Positions 26,651 to 40,274 of a stretch of 64,000 nt of DNA are shown here, piece by piece. Location: positions 62,001 through 126,000 of the forward strand of contig CANMUS010000006.1 in assembly GCA_947501215.1 (NCBI GenBank), given 5' to 3'. The position numbers and the translations under genes were made by a program. The notes below the pieces were generated by a model that saw only the letters and a program-made list of their open reading frames with translations, made no database searches and had not been told where the DNA came from. Every line of letters starts with the position of its first letter. Position 1 is the stretch's first letter. The DNA is from an uncultured Erythrobacter sp. (GTDB taxonomy: Bacteria; Pseudomonadota; Alphaproteobacteria; Sphingomonadales; Sphingomonadaceae).

Positions 26651-28030
26651 TCAGCTGCGTTGCCCCAGGAAACGCGCCAGGTGGACGACGTCGGCAAGGC
26701 GATCGCGGCTCCCGAGTGCGCGAAGGAAATTCCGCACGTTCCAGTCCAGCCTGGTTAGTACGGTACGAAAGGCAAGCACTGTGGCCACCAGCTCGGCGGG
26801 GATGAGCATGGCGACGATCACCAGCAGCGGCAGGCCGGCCGTCGCCAGAGCCGTCGCTGCACCCAGTGCGAGCAGCGAGGCGAGGAGATAGCTACGGGCC
26901 AAGGCGCCATGGGCACTCTCTGCAGCGACCATCGACTGCGGTGTCGTTGCAAGCCCGCGAAGCGCACCGGCCGCAAGCAGAGTAAACGCCAGCCCGGGAT
27001 CGAAAGCGCCTTTTCCGGCAGTGAACAGGGCAAGCAGCCAGTCGCCCGCCAGCATCAGCACGCAAGCAAATACGGCGATCGCGACTGTCGTAAGGGTGGT
27101 CATGGTCGCCAGCTGGCGCCGCTGGATGGCTTGCTTGTCGCCCTCGATATAGCCGGCTTCGAAGAACTGGACCGAATAGACGACCGTCATGACCAGATCG
27201 ATCGCGCGGACCACGACCCGGATGGCGACAAAACCGGCGACCGCGGTGGCGCCGAAAGCAAAGCCGACCAGCAGCGTGTAGCCCTGAAGATTGAGCGTAT
27301 AGACGACCGGCAGGATGATGAAGGCCAGCGATGGGCGAAGGAGTTGGCGCAGGGTCGGCCGGAGGGGCACCGCCGGGGCGACAAAAACCTCCGGCGCGTG
27401 GCGATAGGCGATCGCGCCGATTGCCACGGCGGTGAGGCAGCGCAAGCCTGCCAGAGCAGCCGCCAGCAGAACAAAGGACTGGCTCTGGGTGACGCATAGC
27501 GCGAGCACCGCGATCTCCGTCAGAGCGGCGATATTGAGCGCCACAGCCGAGAGCGGATAATGTCCGCTCACCCGCAGCGGCACGAGCATCAGCGCAGCCT
27601 GGACCAAGGCGAAGATATACATGCCCAGCCAGACGGTGCTGAGGCGGAGTTCGCTCTGGTCGACAAAGCCGAAATCGCGGGCGAGGTCGGCGGGGACGAC
27701 CATCGCGCAAGCGATCAAGACAGCAATGGCCAGCGCGCTTAGCCCGGTTCCCCAGATCCAGCTCGCCCGGAACGCCGCACGCGCGTCGGTCCAGCGATCC
27801 TCTCTCGCAGCGGCAAGGGCTGCGTTCCCGCCCGCGCCGGAAAAGGCCTGTCCCGCCATCACGAGATAGGATGGAACCGCGAAAATCATCATCCACGTGC
27901 CGACGCGATTTGCGGGCCAGTTCGCGAACAGGATCGGCAGCGTCGCCAGCTGGACGGCGACACGCGTCGCAATCCCGCCGAGATAGGAAATTGCCGCGCC
28001 CAGCAGCCGACGCCGAGCGCTCTGCCGCAT
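26651..28030 (-). CDS. Wzx-like polysaccharide flippase (MOP superfamily)
   Basis: 459 residues with about twelve to fourteen transmembrane helices in two similar halves, a short basic N-terminus (MRQSARRRLLGAAISYLGGI) and the PST/Wzx style of short charged loops. Members flip undecaprenyl-linked sugar units across the inner membrane. The start follows the PilZ gene stop by one base, and the broken polymerase gene follows 45 bp later, giving a PilZ-Wzx-Wzy order. No glycosyltransferase lies beside it. A MATE-like drug export role is less likely but not excluded. Confidence 0.72.
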   Translation of the reverse strand: MRQSARRRLLGAAISYLGGIATRVAVQLATLPILFANWPANRVGTWMMIFAVPSYLVMAGQAFSGAGGNAALAAAREDRWTDARAAFRASWIWGTGLSALAIAVLIACAMVVPADLARDFGFVDQSELRLSTVWLGMYIFALVQAALMLVPLRVSGHYPLSAVALNIAALTEIAVLALCVTQSQSFVLLAAALAGLRCLTAVAIGAIAYRHAPEVFVAPAVPLRPTLRQLLRPSLAFIILPVVYTLNLQGYTLLVGFAFGATAVAGFVAIRVVVRAIDLVMTVVYSVQFFEAGYIEGDKQAIQRRQLATMTTLTTVAIAVFACVLMLAGDWLLALFTAGKGAFDPGLAFTLLAAGALRGLATTPQSMVAAESAHGALARSYLLASLLALGAATALATAGLPLLVIVAMLIPAELVATVLAFRTVLTRLDWNVRNFLRALGSRDRLADVVHLARFLGQRS

Positions 28031-28031
28031 G

Positions 28032-28340
28032 CTATTCGCCTTCGCGGCGATCCATCTCGCGAACGATGTGCTCGAGTACGCTGGGATGGAGCGGACGATC
28101 GAATTGCGCGCCGACCGTGCTGCCCTCGCGCCATTTCACTTCTGCGGGGATAGGGCCGATGTTCCCGAGCTTGACGAGGATTTCCCCGTCTTCCTCGAGG
28201 ATGGAGAATTTGTCGAAAAAGCGACAGCCATATTCGGAAACATCCTTGATCCAGATGTCTCGCGAATTGCCATGCTTGCCGCGATAGCGACCTGCGACCT
28301 GGACTGTGAACCGGTCTTCCCGTCGATGGTCCTGCGCCAT
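28032..28340 (-). CDS. PilZ domain protein, putative c-di-GMP receptor
   Basis: 102 residues forming a single PilZ domain. Both c-di-GMP binding signatures are visible: HRREDRF (RRxxR type, residues 5-11) and DVSEYGC (DxSxxG). The start at 28340 (MAQDHRRE) is preferred to an upstream in-frame codon because AGAGG stands about 6 nt before it. The gene opens a probable three-gene unit with the flippase (1-bp gap) and the interrupted polymerase, suggesting post-translational control of polysaccharide export by c-di-GMP (inference). Confidence 0.88.
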   Translation of the reverse strand: MAQDHRREDRFTVQVAGRYRGKHGNSRDIWIKDVSEYGCRFFDKFSILEEDGEILVKLGNIGPIPAEVKWREGSTVGAQFDRPLHPSVLEHIVREMDRREGE

Positions 28341-28469
28341 GCGATACCTCTCAGTTCCCACCCTCTTATGCGGTGCCGGTTCGTCTGTGCAAGTGCGGGC
28401 TGAATTGCACTACTCGCAATCTCGTGAACTTCGGGTTAGGGACACGATAAAACTGCCATGGGACGTGGG

Positions 28470-29498
28470 ATGTCGAACAGTCTGAACGGTGCGCCGCGGC
28501 GCGTGACCTCGATCGATGTTGCCGAGCGTGCAGGGGTCAGCCAGTCGACCGTCAGCCGGGCGCTTTCGGGGTCCGAGACCATTACCGAAGCGACCCGGCG
28601 CCGGGTGGAGCAGGCGGCACAAGAGCTCGGCTACCACGTCAATGCCCGCGCGGCCGGTCTGCGGCGTGGCGAAACTGGGACGATCGCAATCGTGGTGATC
28701 GGCCGGGCAGGGCAGGGTGCTGCCGCGATCAATCCGTTTTACTATTCGATGCTGGGCAGCACCTGCGCGGCGGCGGCGGAGCGGGGTTACGAAGCGCTCG
28801 TCTCGTTCCAGGCCGAGCCCGAAGAACTGTTCGGCCACTACGTCGCGCGGCGGCAGGCCGATGGCGTCGTCGTGATCGGCACGGCGACCAATCAGCCCGC
28901 ATGGGACTATTTCCGCGAATGCGCCGCGCAGAGCGATTCCATCGCCTTCTGGGGCTCCCCGTTCGACGATGCCACATGGGTGCGCTCCGACAACCGCGAC
29001 GGGGGGCGGATTGCAGTCGAGCGGCTGGTGAAAGGCGGCGCGACTTCGATCCATTTCGTCGGCGACACGCATTGCTCGCAGCGGCAGTTTTCGGAACGTT
29101 ACGAAGGTTATCGCGCGGCGATGAAGGCGGGCGGTCTGGAAGTTCACGAACCCCTGGTGGGGGAAGGCGAGGATCGGGTTTCGCAGGGGCGCAACGCCAT
29201 CGCTACGCTGGTCGAGAAGGGCGCGGATTTCGATGGGCTCTTCTTTGCTTGCGATGCCATGGCGCTGGGAGCTTTGGAGGAGCTCGCCTCGCGCCAGATT
29301 GCGGTGCCGGGCAAGGTCTCGGTGATCGGCTTCGACGGGCTCGGTTCGGGCGAGTTCAGCGCGCCGCCGCTGACGACGGTGGAGCCGGACTTCGCCATGG
29401 CGGGCAAGCTGCTCATCGACACGGCGCTGGCCAAGGAAGGCGAGAAGCCGGAGCGGCGGGTACCCGTGCGTCTGGTGGAGCGCGCCAGCGTAGGCTGA
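28470..29498 (+). CDS. LacI family transcriptional regulator
   Basis: 342-residue repressor. The N-terminal helix-turn-helix with hinge reads TSIDVAERAGVSQSTVSRAL followed by EQAAQELGYHVNARA, and the rest is a periplasmic-binding-protein-like effector domain ending VSVIGFDGLGSGEFSAPPLTTV. An ATG 12 nt upstream (28458) is an alternative start; neither has a strong ribosome binding site. The gene is divergent from the PilZ gene across about 120 bp and lies 77 bp before the propeller-amidohydrolase on the same strand, a possible target. The effector is unknown, commonly a sugar in this family. Confidence 0.92.
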   Translation: MSNSLNGAPRRVTSIDVAERAGVSQSTVSRALSGSETITEATRRRVEQAAQELGYHVNARAAGLRRGETGTIAIVVIGRAGQGAAAINPFYYSMLGSTCAAAAERGYEALVSFQAEPEELFGHYVARRQADGVVVIGTATNQPAWDYFRECAAQSDSIAFWGSPFDDATWVRSDNRDGGRIAVERLVKGGATSIHFVGDTHCSQRQFSERYEGYRAAMKAGGLEVHEPLVGEGEDRVSQGRNAIATLVEKGADFDGLFFACDAMALGALEELASRQIAVPGKVSVIGFDGLGSGEFSAPPLTTVEPDFAMAGKLLIDTALAKEGEKPERRVPVRLVERASVG

Positions 29499-29575
29499 AG
29501 CCCCGCTCGCAATCGCCATTTGCCCTCGCGCCCCAGCCGCCTATGAAGCGGGCAAGGCATTCGAGGGAGACAATC

Positions 29576-32902
<3,327 letters not shown>

Positions 32903-32957
32903 CGTGATCACTGCGGGCGATGCGCCGTCTGCGCGTCGCCTGCGGTAAGCGGATCGC

Positions 32958-34301
32958 TTAGCTTGCGCGGACCTCGGCAGTGAAGGCCTGCATCTTCGCG
33001 CGCAGGGCTTCGGCCTGCAGTTCGAGTTCTTCCGCCGATGTCAGCACCTGGCTGGCGGCAGCCCCTGCCGAAAGTGACGTCTCGCGAACCTGCGTGATGC
33101 TGCCCGAAACCTCTTCGGTCGAGCGGGCGGCAAGGTCGATACTGCGGGCGAGGTCCTGTCCGGCAACCGATTGCTGGTCGACGGCACTGGCGATGGACAC
33201 GGCCGTGGTTTCGAGTTCGCGGATCTGGTCGACGATCGAACGCAGCGCGCCGACGCTGGCACCGGTCGAATTCTGCATGTCCCGGATCTGGTCGGCAATT
33301 TCCTCGGTCGCTCGACTGGTCTGCGACGCGAGTTCCTTCACCTCGCTGGCGACGACTGCAAAACCGCGCCCTGCCTCTCCGCCTCGTGCCGCTTCGATCG
33401 AAGCGTTGAGCGCGAGCAGGTTCGTGCGTTTGGCGATCGACTGAATCAGCTCCACGATCGCGCCGACCTGATTGGCCGAAGTGGCGAGGGCCGAAATCGT
33501 GTCGTCCGCGCCGGTAGCGGTCTCGGTCGCCTTGCGTGCCAGATCGGCCGAATGCGCCGCCTGTCGGCTGATTTCGCCGATCGACATGGCGAATTCGTCG
33601 GACGCCGCCGCAGCCGCGGTCGCGCCGTTGGATGCCTGCTCCATCGAATAGATGACCTGTTCGGCCTGCCCGGTCGCCTGGTTGGCGGTAGACGCCATGC
33701 CTTGCGCCGTCGTCTTGAGCTGGCTCGATGCCGCTGCGACACCGCCGGCGATCTCGCCGACGCTGGAGTCGAGGTTGGCAGCCAGCTGGAGTAACTCGGC
33801 CTTGCGGGCCTTCTCCGAGTTCTGCTTCTTTGCGAAGAGCTCGTCGAGCTTGTGGCCGGACTTGGTGAAAACGTGCAGTGCGCGCGCGAGGTCTCCGATT
33901 TCATCGACCCGATCGGTACCGATCAGCTCAATGTCGCGGGCACCCGCTGCGAGGCGAGTCATTTCCCGGCTGATGTGCGAATAGGGCGCAATCACCCGTT
34001 TGCGCATGAATTGCAGGGCGATCAGGCTGACAGGCACGCTGAAGCCGACAATACCGAGTATTGCGATCAGGGCCAGTCGGCTGCTCGCGGGTGAAATAAG
34101 CCCCCAGGCGGCCAGGGTTCCGATGACCGCAAGACCGCCAACCGACATAAGGGAGGCCAGCACCGCCTTGTCGTCGAGCGACTTGCCCATGAACCACGCG
34201 CCGACGCCGCTGACTTCATCATCCCGCACGCCGGTACCTACTTCAACGTCGGCGATCTCGCGGATGAGATCGTGTTCCAGGAAATTCGTCGGCGCGTTCA
34301 T
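32958..34301 (-). CDS. Methyl-accepting chemotaxis protein lacking a periplasmic sensor domain
   Basis: 447 residues. A cytoplasmic N-terminus of about 45 residues is followed by two adjacent transmembrane helices (about 46-67 and 75-95) with only a few residues between them, so there is no ligand domain outside. Then comes a HAMP-like region ([21 protein letters not shown]) and a signalling coiled coil with the tip [41 protein letters not shown] in close variant (here [11 protein letters not shown]). It lacks a C-terminal NWETF-type tether. It is the last gene of the che operon, and its signalling part is very similar to that of the preceding receptor gene, indicating duplication. Confidence 0.9.
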   Translation of the reverse strand: MNAPTNFLEHDLIREIADVEVGTGVRDDEVSGVGAWFMGKSLDDKAVLASLMSVGGLAVIGTLAAWGLISPASSRLALIAILGIVGFSVPVSLIALQFMRKRVIAPYSHISREMTRLAAGARDIELIGTDRVDEIGDLARALHVFTKSGHKLDELFAKKQNSEKARKAELLQLAANLDSSVGEIAGGVAAASSQLKTTAQGMASTANQATGQAEQVIYSMEQASNGATAAAAASDEFAMSIGEISRQAAHSADLARKATETATGADDTISALATSANQVGAIVELIQSIAKRTNLLALNASIEAARGGEAGRGFAVVASEVKELASQTSRATEEIADQIRDMQNSTGASVGALRSIVDQIRELETTAVSIASAVDQQSVAGQDLARSIDLAARSTEEVSGSITQVRETSLSAGAAASQVLTSAEELELQAEALRAKMQAFTAEVRAS

Positions 34302-34487
34302 GCGTCACTCCCATTAAGCTGTTGCTAACTGTAAGACAGGAGCGCTTGCGAAATGGTTAAGCGGTGAGAATTCGGTCTCGATCGCGTGGCGCCGTGATCA
34401 AGGCGATTGGTGCGCAAGACCGGCGATTTGTTTTCAAAAGCTGCGACGGTCGCGTCGGCAGCAACGCAGATCGGAGGCTCTTTCCGG

Positions 34488-36281
34488 TCACCCCTGACGG
34501 ACTTGCCCGAGGAATGTGGCGACCTGCTGGCGTAGCTCGGCCGCCTGCTGTTCCAGATCGTTCGCCGAACTCAACACCTGGCTTGCTGCGGCTCCGGTCT
34601 CCAGCGAGGTCTCGCGGACCTGCGAAACATGGCGGGACACATCATCGCTGGCGCGCGCCGCCATGTCGATGCTGCGCGCGAGATCGCGGCCGGCCACCGA
34701 CTGCTGATCGACTGCGCTGGCGATCGAAGTCGCCGTCGTTTCAATCTCGCTGATCTGGCGCGCAACGGCGCGTAGAGCGCTGACGCTGGCACCGGTGGAG
34801 TCCTGCATGGCGCGGATCTGGGCGGCCACGTCGTCGGTGGCGCGGCTGGTCTGCGCCGCAAGTTCCTTTACTTCGCTGGCGACGACCGCGAAACCGCGGC
34901 CCGCCTCCCCGCCACGCGCCGCCTCGATCGAGGCGTTGAGAGCAAGGAGATTGGTGCGCTTGGCGATGGACTGGATCAGTTCGACGATCGCGCCGACCTC
35001 GTCGGCTGAAGTCGACAGCGCGGAAATGGTGTCGTCCGCACCCTTCGCGGTGTCGTTGGCCTGGCGTGCAAGTTCGGCCGAATGCGATGCCTGCCTGCTG
35101 ATCTCGCCGATCGACATTGCGAATTCGTCGGATGCGGCAGCCGCCGCCGTTGCTCCGGTCGAAGCCTCGGCGATGTGGCGCGCCGCCTCGCCTGCTTCCT
35201 GCGATGTGCGGTGGGCGGTTTCGCTCATCGCTCCTGCCGTGCGCTGGAGCTGGCTTGAGGCACTCGCCACGCCGCCGACGACCTTGCCGACAGTCGTTTC
35301 GAAACGATCCGCGACGCGCTGCATCTCCTTGCCGCGCTCCGCGCGCAGAGCTGCGCGTTCCTCGGATAGTTGCTCGAATTCCTGCGCGGACTGCGCAAAT
35401 ACCTCGAAAGATCGCGCAAGGTCGCCGATCTCGTCGGGGCGGCCTGTGCCTGGGATGTGCATGCCCTTTTCACCCGCCGCGAGGCGCGTCGCAACATCGC
35501 TGATCCTGCCGAGTGAGCGCGAGAGATCACCGCCGATGTAGCGGTTGCTGAACAGCACCAGCACTGCGCCGCCTGCGCACATCACGAAGAACAGGGCAAA
35601 GAGCATGACGATGCCGGATCGGGCTTTGTCATCTTCGGCTTCGCCCACCGCGACCAGTTCGTCGCGCAGGTCGCGGGCCGCTGCTATGATATCGTCACCT
35701 TCGACGAAGACGCTGTCGGAGAACGCTAGCCATTGCTCCTGGGAACCGCGCGAATTGCTGGCAGCGGCAACGCGCGAGGCGAGGGCGGCGAGCGAAGCAT
35801 TGAGTTCGTCGATCACGGGGATGGTCGTCGGAGCTATCTCGTTCGCGTGCGACTCGATCTCGCGAAGCGTCCTATCGGCTTGCCGCAGCGAGTCCTGCGC
35901 TGCGGCCAGATCCTCCGGATTTCCCGTGACCGCATAGTGCTGGACGAACAGGCGAGCGTCTCCGATTTCCGCCACCATCTGGGCGGAATCGTAGGTTGCC
36001 TCGGAGATTTCGATCCGTTCTTGGCGCAGTTCCACTGCGTACCAGCCCCCTCCGAGGATCGAGAGGAGAATAAGCGCCACGGCAGCGATGTTGATCCAGG
36101 CGATGGCATCGAGTTTCTGACCGACGGTCTTCGAATACATCCAGCCCCTGATGCCGCGCACTTGTTGTTCGACGTCGGTGGATTCGAAAGTGGCAGGCTC
36201 TAGCTTTTCGCCGAAAACCTCTTCGGGCATAACCTCGTATTCGGCGACGAAGTCGCCGCTCGCTTCGGAAAGAGCGTTCAT
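34488..36281 (-). CDS. Methyl-accepting chemotaxis protein with periplasmic four-helix-type sensor
   Basis: 597 residues. It has an unusual cytoplasmic N-terminal extension of about 58 residues, a first transmembrane helix (about 60-82), a helical periplasmic region of about 125 residues rich in [18 protein letters not shown] segments, and a second helix (about 208-232). HAMP follows with [22 protein letters not shown], then the signalling domain with [20 protein letters not shown]. No C-terminal pentapeptide is present. Its ATG overlaps the stop of the GGDEF/EAL gene (ATGA), so receptor and c-di-GMP enzyme are translationally coupled. The ligand is unknown. Confidence 0.93.
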   Translation of the reverse strand: MNALSEASGDFVAEYEVMPEEVFGEKLEPATFESTDVEQQVRGIRGWMYSKTVGQKLDAIAWINIAAVALILLSILGGGWYAVELRQERIEISEATYDSAQMVAEIGDARLFVQHYAVTGNPEDLAAAQDSLRQADRTLREIESHANEIAPTTIPVIDELNASLAALASRVAAASNSRGSQEQWLAFSDSVFVEGDDIIAAARDLRDELVAVGEAEDDKARSGIVMLFALFFVMCAGGAVLVLFSNRYIGGDLSRSLGRISDVATRLAAGEKGMHIPGTGRPDEIGDLARSFEVFAQSAQEFEQLSEERAALRAERGKEMQRVADRFETTVGKVVGGVASASSQLQRTAGAMSETAHRTSQEAGEAARHIAEASTGATAAAAASDEFAMSIGEISRQASHSAELARQANDTAKGADDTISALSTSADEVGAIVELIQSIAKRTNLLALNASIEAARGGEAGRGFAVVASEVKELAAQTSRATDDVAAQIRAMQDSTGASVSALRAVARQISEIETTATSIASAVDQQSVAGRDLARSIDMAARASDDVSRHVSQVRETSLETGAAASQVLSSANDLEQQAAELRQQVATFLGQVRQG

Positions 36282-37864
36282 GCTACTTTTTTACCCTTGG
36301 GAGTTTCTGCGACCATGGATTGGACTGGCTGGCCGAGATGCTGCCCGATTTCACCGGCCGGCATCGCCTTGAAGTAGAGCCAGCCCTGGATCTGGTCGCA
36401 GCCGGCAGCGCGGACCATGTCAGCCTGTTCCTGCGTTTCGACGCCCTCGGCCGTGACGCCCATTTTCATGGCCCGTGCGACCGTGATGCTGGACAGCATC
36501 ATCGCGCGGCTGCCGTCGTCCTCGCCGGCCTGCACGACGAGGCTGCGATCGAGTTTCAGCTTCTCGAAGCGGAACTGGCGCAGGAAGCCGATCGAGGCAT
36601 AGCCGGTCCCGAAATCGTCGAGGGCGATGCGCACGCCGAACCCCCGGATGAGCGCAAGGCTGCGTTCGGCAACGACCGGATCGAGCACCAGACAAGTTTC
36701 TGTGATCTCGAGTTCGAGCCGTTCGGCATCGAAGCCGGTTTCCTCGAGGATATGGCCGAGCTGGACCGGGAATTCGGGATTGCGAAGCTGCGCCGCGCTG
36801 ATGTTGACCGACAAGGTGATGTCGTCCCAGGCCAACGCATCGATGCAGGCCTGCCGCAGGACCCATAGGCCGATCGCGTTAATCAGCCCGCTTTCCTCGG
36901 CCACCGGAATGAAGACATTCGGGCCGATAGGCTTGTCGTCGGGACGCTCCCAGCGCAGCAGGCACTCGACCGCAACGACCATGCGCGTGGTACTGTCCAC
37001 CAGCGGCTGGTAATTCAGGCGAAACTCGTCACGCGCCAGAGCTAGGCGCAATTCGTCGTCGAGTTCCTTGATCTGCTCGCGGCTCTTGTCGAAGGCCGGA
37101 TTGAACCAGGTGCAGCGCATCTTGCCGCCACGTTTGGAGGCATACATGGCCACATCGGCGCGGCGCAGCAATTCGGAGGAACTGACGGTATCCCCGGCAT
37201 TGCAGCGTGCCAGGCCGATGCTGGCACCAAGGGTCAGGCGGCGATCGTCGACATTGACGGGCTTGGCCAGTCGCTCGACGATCCGGCGGCACAGCCCTTC
37301 GAGCAAGGTGCCCGCGAGGGGACCTGCGGCCATGACGGCGTATTCGTCCCCGCCGAGCCGATAGATCGTCGCCTCGCCTTCGGTCATCTCCACGAAGATG
37401 CGCGAACATTCGCGAATCGCTGCATCGCCGACGAAATGACCATAGTGATCGTTGACGAGTTTGAACCCGTCGAGATCGACAAGGGCGAGGGCGACCTCTT
37501 CGCCGCTCAGCGCCTTGCGCTGCATATCGCGGTGAAGCGCGCGGCGATTGGGCAGGCCGGTCAAGCTGTCGCTCATGCTCAAGATTTCCGCCCGGCGCAG
37601 GTGGCGGATGCCCGAATAAGCGAGCAAGCCGACCGCAGCAGCGAAAATAACGGTGCCGGTCGCCAGGATGGCCATGGGCTGGCCGATGCCGAGCCGACTG
37701 CTCGCCATGGTGAGCGCAAAAGTCGTCAGGAAGATACCGGCCAGGATTACCAGTGGCCCGAAGACCATAGCCCTGTTGTCGCTGACAGCCTGATCCTGCC
37801 GAGTTTCCACCAATGCCCCCGATTGCAACCGTTCGATGTTCTGCAACATGGCGATAGCGGTCAT
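36278..37864 (-). CDS. Membrane-bound GGDEF-EAL protein (c-di-GMP synthesis/degradation)
   Basis: 528 residues. There are two N-terminal transmembrane helices (about 34-53 and 65-83). The GGDEF domain starts at [15 protein letters not shown], and its active site reads GGDEY (171-175), a near-canonical form. No RxxD inhibitory site precedes it. The EAL domain reads ECL at the signature (VAVECLLRW), and the other residues needed for phosphodiesterase activity are visible: [30 protein letters not shown] and AEGVET. Phosphodiesterase activity is therefore plausible, cyclase activity possible. Position inside the che operon, coupled to an MCP by an ATGA overlap, suggests c-di-GMP is an output or modulator of this pathway. 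Confidence 0.92.
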   Translation of the reverse strand: MTAIAMLQNIERLQSGALVETRQDQAVSDNRAMVFGPLVILAGIFLTTFALTMASSRLGIGQPMAILATGTVIFAAAVGLLAYSGIRHLRRAEILSMSDSLTGLPNRRALHRDMQRKALSGEEVALALVDLDGFKLVNDHYGHFVGDAAIRECSRIFVEMTEGEATIYRLGGDEYAVMAAGPLAGTLLEGLCRRIVERLAKPVNVDDRRLTLGASIGLARCNAGDTVSSSELLRRADVAMYASKRGGKMRCTWFNPAFDKSREQIKELDDELRLALARDEFRLNYQPLVDSTTRMVVAVECLLRWERPDDKPIGPNVFIPVAEESGLINAIGLWVLRQACIDALAWDDITLSVNISAAQLRNPEFPVQLGHILEETGFDAERLELEITETCLVLDPVVAERSLALIRGFGVRIALDDFGTGYASIGFLRQFRFEKLKLDRSLVVQAGEDDGSRAMMLSSITVARAMKMGVTAEGVETQEQADMVRAAGCDQIQGWLYFKAMPAGEIGQHLGQPVQSMVAETPKGKKVA

Positions 37865-37901
37865 TCGCTAAGGATTGGTGAAGCCGCGTTTACCTTGTCC
37901 G

Positions 37902-38765
37902 TCACGCGGAGGCCCGGTGCTGGAACGTGCGGGTGGCGCGAGCATGGACGGAAGTCGGCCGGTAAAGTGACGACCCCCATGGCGAAGGCTCGAACCGTTC
38001 GGTCTGGCCCACCACCGATTCTCCGGCGCCGAGCATCAGCAAACCGTCGCTGGCTGTCGCGCTGGCCAGACGGTCGAACACCGTACGGCGGATGTCCGTG
38101 TCGAAGTAGAGCAGCACGTTGCGGCATAGCACGAGATCGAATTGGCCCGGATGGGGCGGGTGGTCGAGAATGCTGTGCTGCTGGAAGCGGACCATCGAAC
38201 TGATCTTGTCGTTGGCCTGCCAGCCGCGCGGGGTTTCGGTAAAGAAGTTGAGCATTTGCGCGACGCTGATGCCACGCTGGATCTCGAACTGGGTGTAGCA
38301 CCCGGTCTTCGCCGACGCGATCGCCTTGCCGGAGATATCGGTTCCAAGTATCTCGATATCCCAATCCTGCCAGCGGCCGGGCTGTTCGCAGAACAGCATC
38401 GCGAGGCTGAGCGGTTCCTGTCCCGTCGAACATCCGGCGGACCAGATACGCAAACGCTTCGATCCGGCGCGCCTGCTTGCGAGATCGCCCAGAACCTGAT
38501 TTGCCAGCATCGCGAAATAGACGTGATCGCGGAAAAAATAGGTCTCGTTGTTGAGCAGAGCTTCGACGACCTTGGTCGCCAGATGGTGCTCGCCGGGACG
38601 TTCCAGCATGCAGGCCAGCTGATCGACATTGTCGAGGCCGAGTTCGCGGAACAGGCCGGCAAGCGCCGTGGAGACGCGCCAGCGCCGGTTTTCTGTCAAT
38701 TGCTGTCCGGTGCGCTGTTCGAGGAGATCGGCGATTATCTTGTGGGACGCGTCGTCTACGCCCAT
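37902..38765 (-). CDS. cheR: Chemotaxis protein methyltransferase CheR
   Basis: 287-residue S-adenosylmethionine-dependent methyltransferase that methylates receptor glutamates. The start at 38765 (MGVDDASHKI) gives the normal length and overlaps the end of cheB by 10 bp. The N-terminal helical domain is followed by NNETYFFRD (near 86-94), the SAM site RIWSAGCSTGQEPLSLAM (about 117-134) and FDLVLCRNVLLYFD (near 214-227), all typical for CheR. It acts with CheB on the two receptors encoded downstream. Confidence 0.95.
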   Translation of the reverse strand: MGVDDASHKIIADLLEQRTGQQLTENRRWRVSTALAGLFRELGLDNVDQLACMLERPGEHHLATKVVEALLNNETYFFRDHVYFAMLANQVLGDLASRRAGSKRLRIWSAGCSTGQEPLSLAMLFCEQPGRWQDWDIEILGTDISGKAIASAKTGCYTQFEIQRGISVAQMLNFFTETPRGWQANDKISSMVRFQQHSILDHPPHPGQFDLVLCRNVLLYFDTDIRRTVFDRLASATASDGLLMLGAGESVVGQTERFEPSPWGSSLYRPTSVHARATRTFQHRASA

Positions 38766-39841
38766 GCCTCGGCCCCCACGCTGGCGAGCACTTTTTCCGC
38801 GAGTTCCTCTGGCGGGCTGGCCGCGGCGACAAGGCCCATCTCGGTCACTGCGCGCGGCATGCCCCACACCGCGCAAGTCTCGGCATTCTGGGCGTAGAGC
38901 GTGCCGCCTGCCTTCGCGATCGACTGCGCGCCTTCGGTGCCGTCGCGGCCCATGCCGGACAGCAGGACTGCGGCGACTCGCCCGTCGAACGCTTCGGCGA
39001 GGGATTCGAACATCGGGTCGACGGAAGGCATGCAACCGCTCTTCACCGGATGATAGGCAAGCCCGGTGACGTAGCGCCCGCCCGACTTGCGCACGACCAT
39101 GTGGCCGTGGCCCGGTGCGATGACGATTTGGCCGCGCTTCAGCTCGACGCCTTCGTCGGCGAGGACAGCAGGACGACCGGCGGCCAGTTCCATCTGCTTG
39201 GCGAAAACAGGGATGAAGCTGTCCGGAAGGTGCTGCGTGATCAGGATCGGCAGGTCGAAGTTCTTCGGGATCTTGCGCAGGAACAGGTTCAGCGCATGGA
39301 TGCCGCCGGTCGATGCGCCGATCGCGACCACTTCGGGGCGCTTGCCCGATCTGACGGGCGCCGGGGCGGGGCGCGCTGGCTTGGGCGCTTCCGCATCGAC
39401 GCCGGCGAGTGCGCGGATCTTGCCAAGCAGAGCTTCACGGTAGCTGTCGTTGAAGCCGCCGGGCCGCGGCTTGAGCATGGTGTCGGCTGCACCGAGCGAC
39501 AGGGCCTGAACGGTGTGCTCGGCGCCGTCTGCGGTCAGCGAGGAGATGACAAGGACCTCGGCCCCGGGCGCGGCTTGCTGGATTTTCGGCAGCGCTTCGA
39601 TCCCGCCCATCCCGGGCATTTCGAGATCGAGCATGATCACATCGGTTTCATGCGTGCGCAGTTCGTCGAGCCCGCGTTCGGCCGTATTGGCCGTGGCGAC
39701 GATGCAGATGTCCTTTTCCTTCTGGAGCATGCGCGTGAAGACGGTTCGCACGGTCAGCGAATCGTCCACGATCATCACCCGGACCTTGCGGCCCCCCGAT
39801 GCGGCGGGATCGGCCCTCTCGCTGCGAAGCACTGCGCTCAT
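38756..39841 (-). CDS. cheB: Chemotaxis response regulator protein-glutamate methylesterase CheB
   Basis: 361 residues in the standard order: a receiver domain with phospho-acceptor Asp 72 (VIMLDLEMPGMGG), a linker rich in Pro/Ala, then the methylesterase domain with Ser 177 in GASTGG, His 204 in TQHLP and the Asp in SGMGRDGTEG. It removes methyl groups from receptors, activated by CheA phosphorylation. An acidic/basic N-terminal tail of about 18 residues precedes the receiver, so a later start is possible. cheY lies 11 bp upstream. Confidence 0.96.
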   Translation of the reverse strand: MSAVLRSERADPAASGGRKVRVMIVDDSLTVRTVFTRMLQKEKDICIVATANTAERGLDELRTHETDVIMLDLEMPGMGGIEALPKIQQAAPGAEVLVISSLTADGAEHTVQALSLGAADTMLKPRPGGFNDSYREALLGKIRALAGVDAEAPKPARPAPAPVRSGKRPEVVAIGASTGGIHALNLFLRKIPKNFDLPILITQHLPDSFIPVFAKQMELAAGRPAVLADEGVELKRGQIVIAPGHGHMVVRKSGGRYVTGLAYHPVKSGCMPSVDPMFESLAEAFDGRVAAVLLSGMGRDGTEGAQSIAKAGGTLYAQNAETCAVWGMPRAVTEMGLVAAASPPEELAEKVLASVGAEAWA

Positions 39842-39852
39842 TGACGGCCTCC

Positions 39853-40218
39853 TCAGGCCATGCCGACAAGCTGGAGCTTGATCTGCAGGGTCTCGTGGTC
39901 AAACGGCTTCATCACATATTCGTCGGCGCCTGCGCTGATCGCTTCGCGGATATGCGCCACGTCGTTTTCGGTGGTGCAAAAGACGACCTTCGGCTTGTCG
40001 CCGCCGTCGCGCTGGCGCAGCTGGGTGATGAATTCGATGCCGGTCATTACCGGCATGTTCCAGTCGAGCAGGACCACGTCCGGCATCGATTCCATGCAGC
40101 GATCGAGACCTTCCTTGCCGTTCTCGGCTTCCTCGACCTCGAAATCGAGGGTTTCGAGAATATGGCGCGATACCTTGCGGATGACGCGCGAATCATCGAC
40201 GATCAGGCAGGTTTTCAT
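39853..40218 (-). CDS. cheY: Chemotaxis response regulator CheY
   Basis: Single receiver domain of 121 residues. DD at 8-9 (LIVDDSRVIRK), phospho-acceptor Asp 52 (VVLLDWNMPVMTG), Thr in FCTTEND and Lys in VMKPFDHE complete the active site. No output domain. It carries the CheA signal to a motor or another target. No flagellar gene is in the window, so the target cannot be told. Confidence 0.95.
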   Translation of the reverse strand: MKTCLIVDDSRVIRKVSRHILETLDFEVEEAENGKEGLDRCMESMPDVVLLDWNMPVMTGIEFITQLRQRDGGDKPKVVFCTTENDVAHIREAISAGADEYVMKPFDHETLQIKLQLVGMA

Positions 40219-40274
40219 GTCATTGGACCTCGTGTGTTTCGGGCCCTTGTACCGCCCGAGGGGTAACTATTCGC

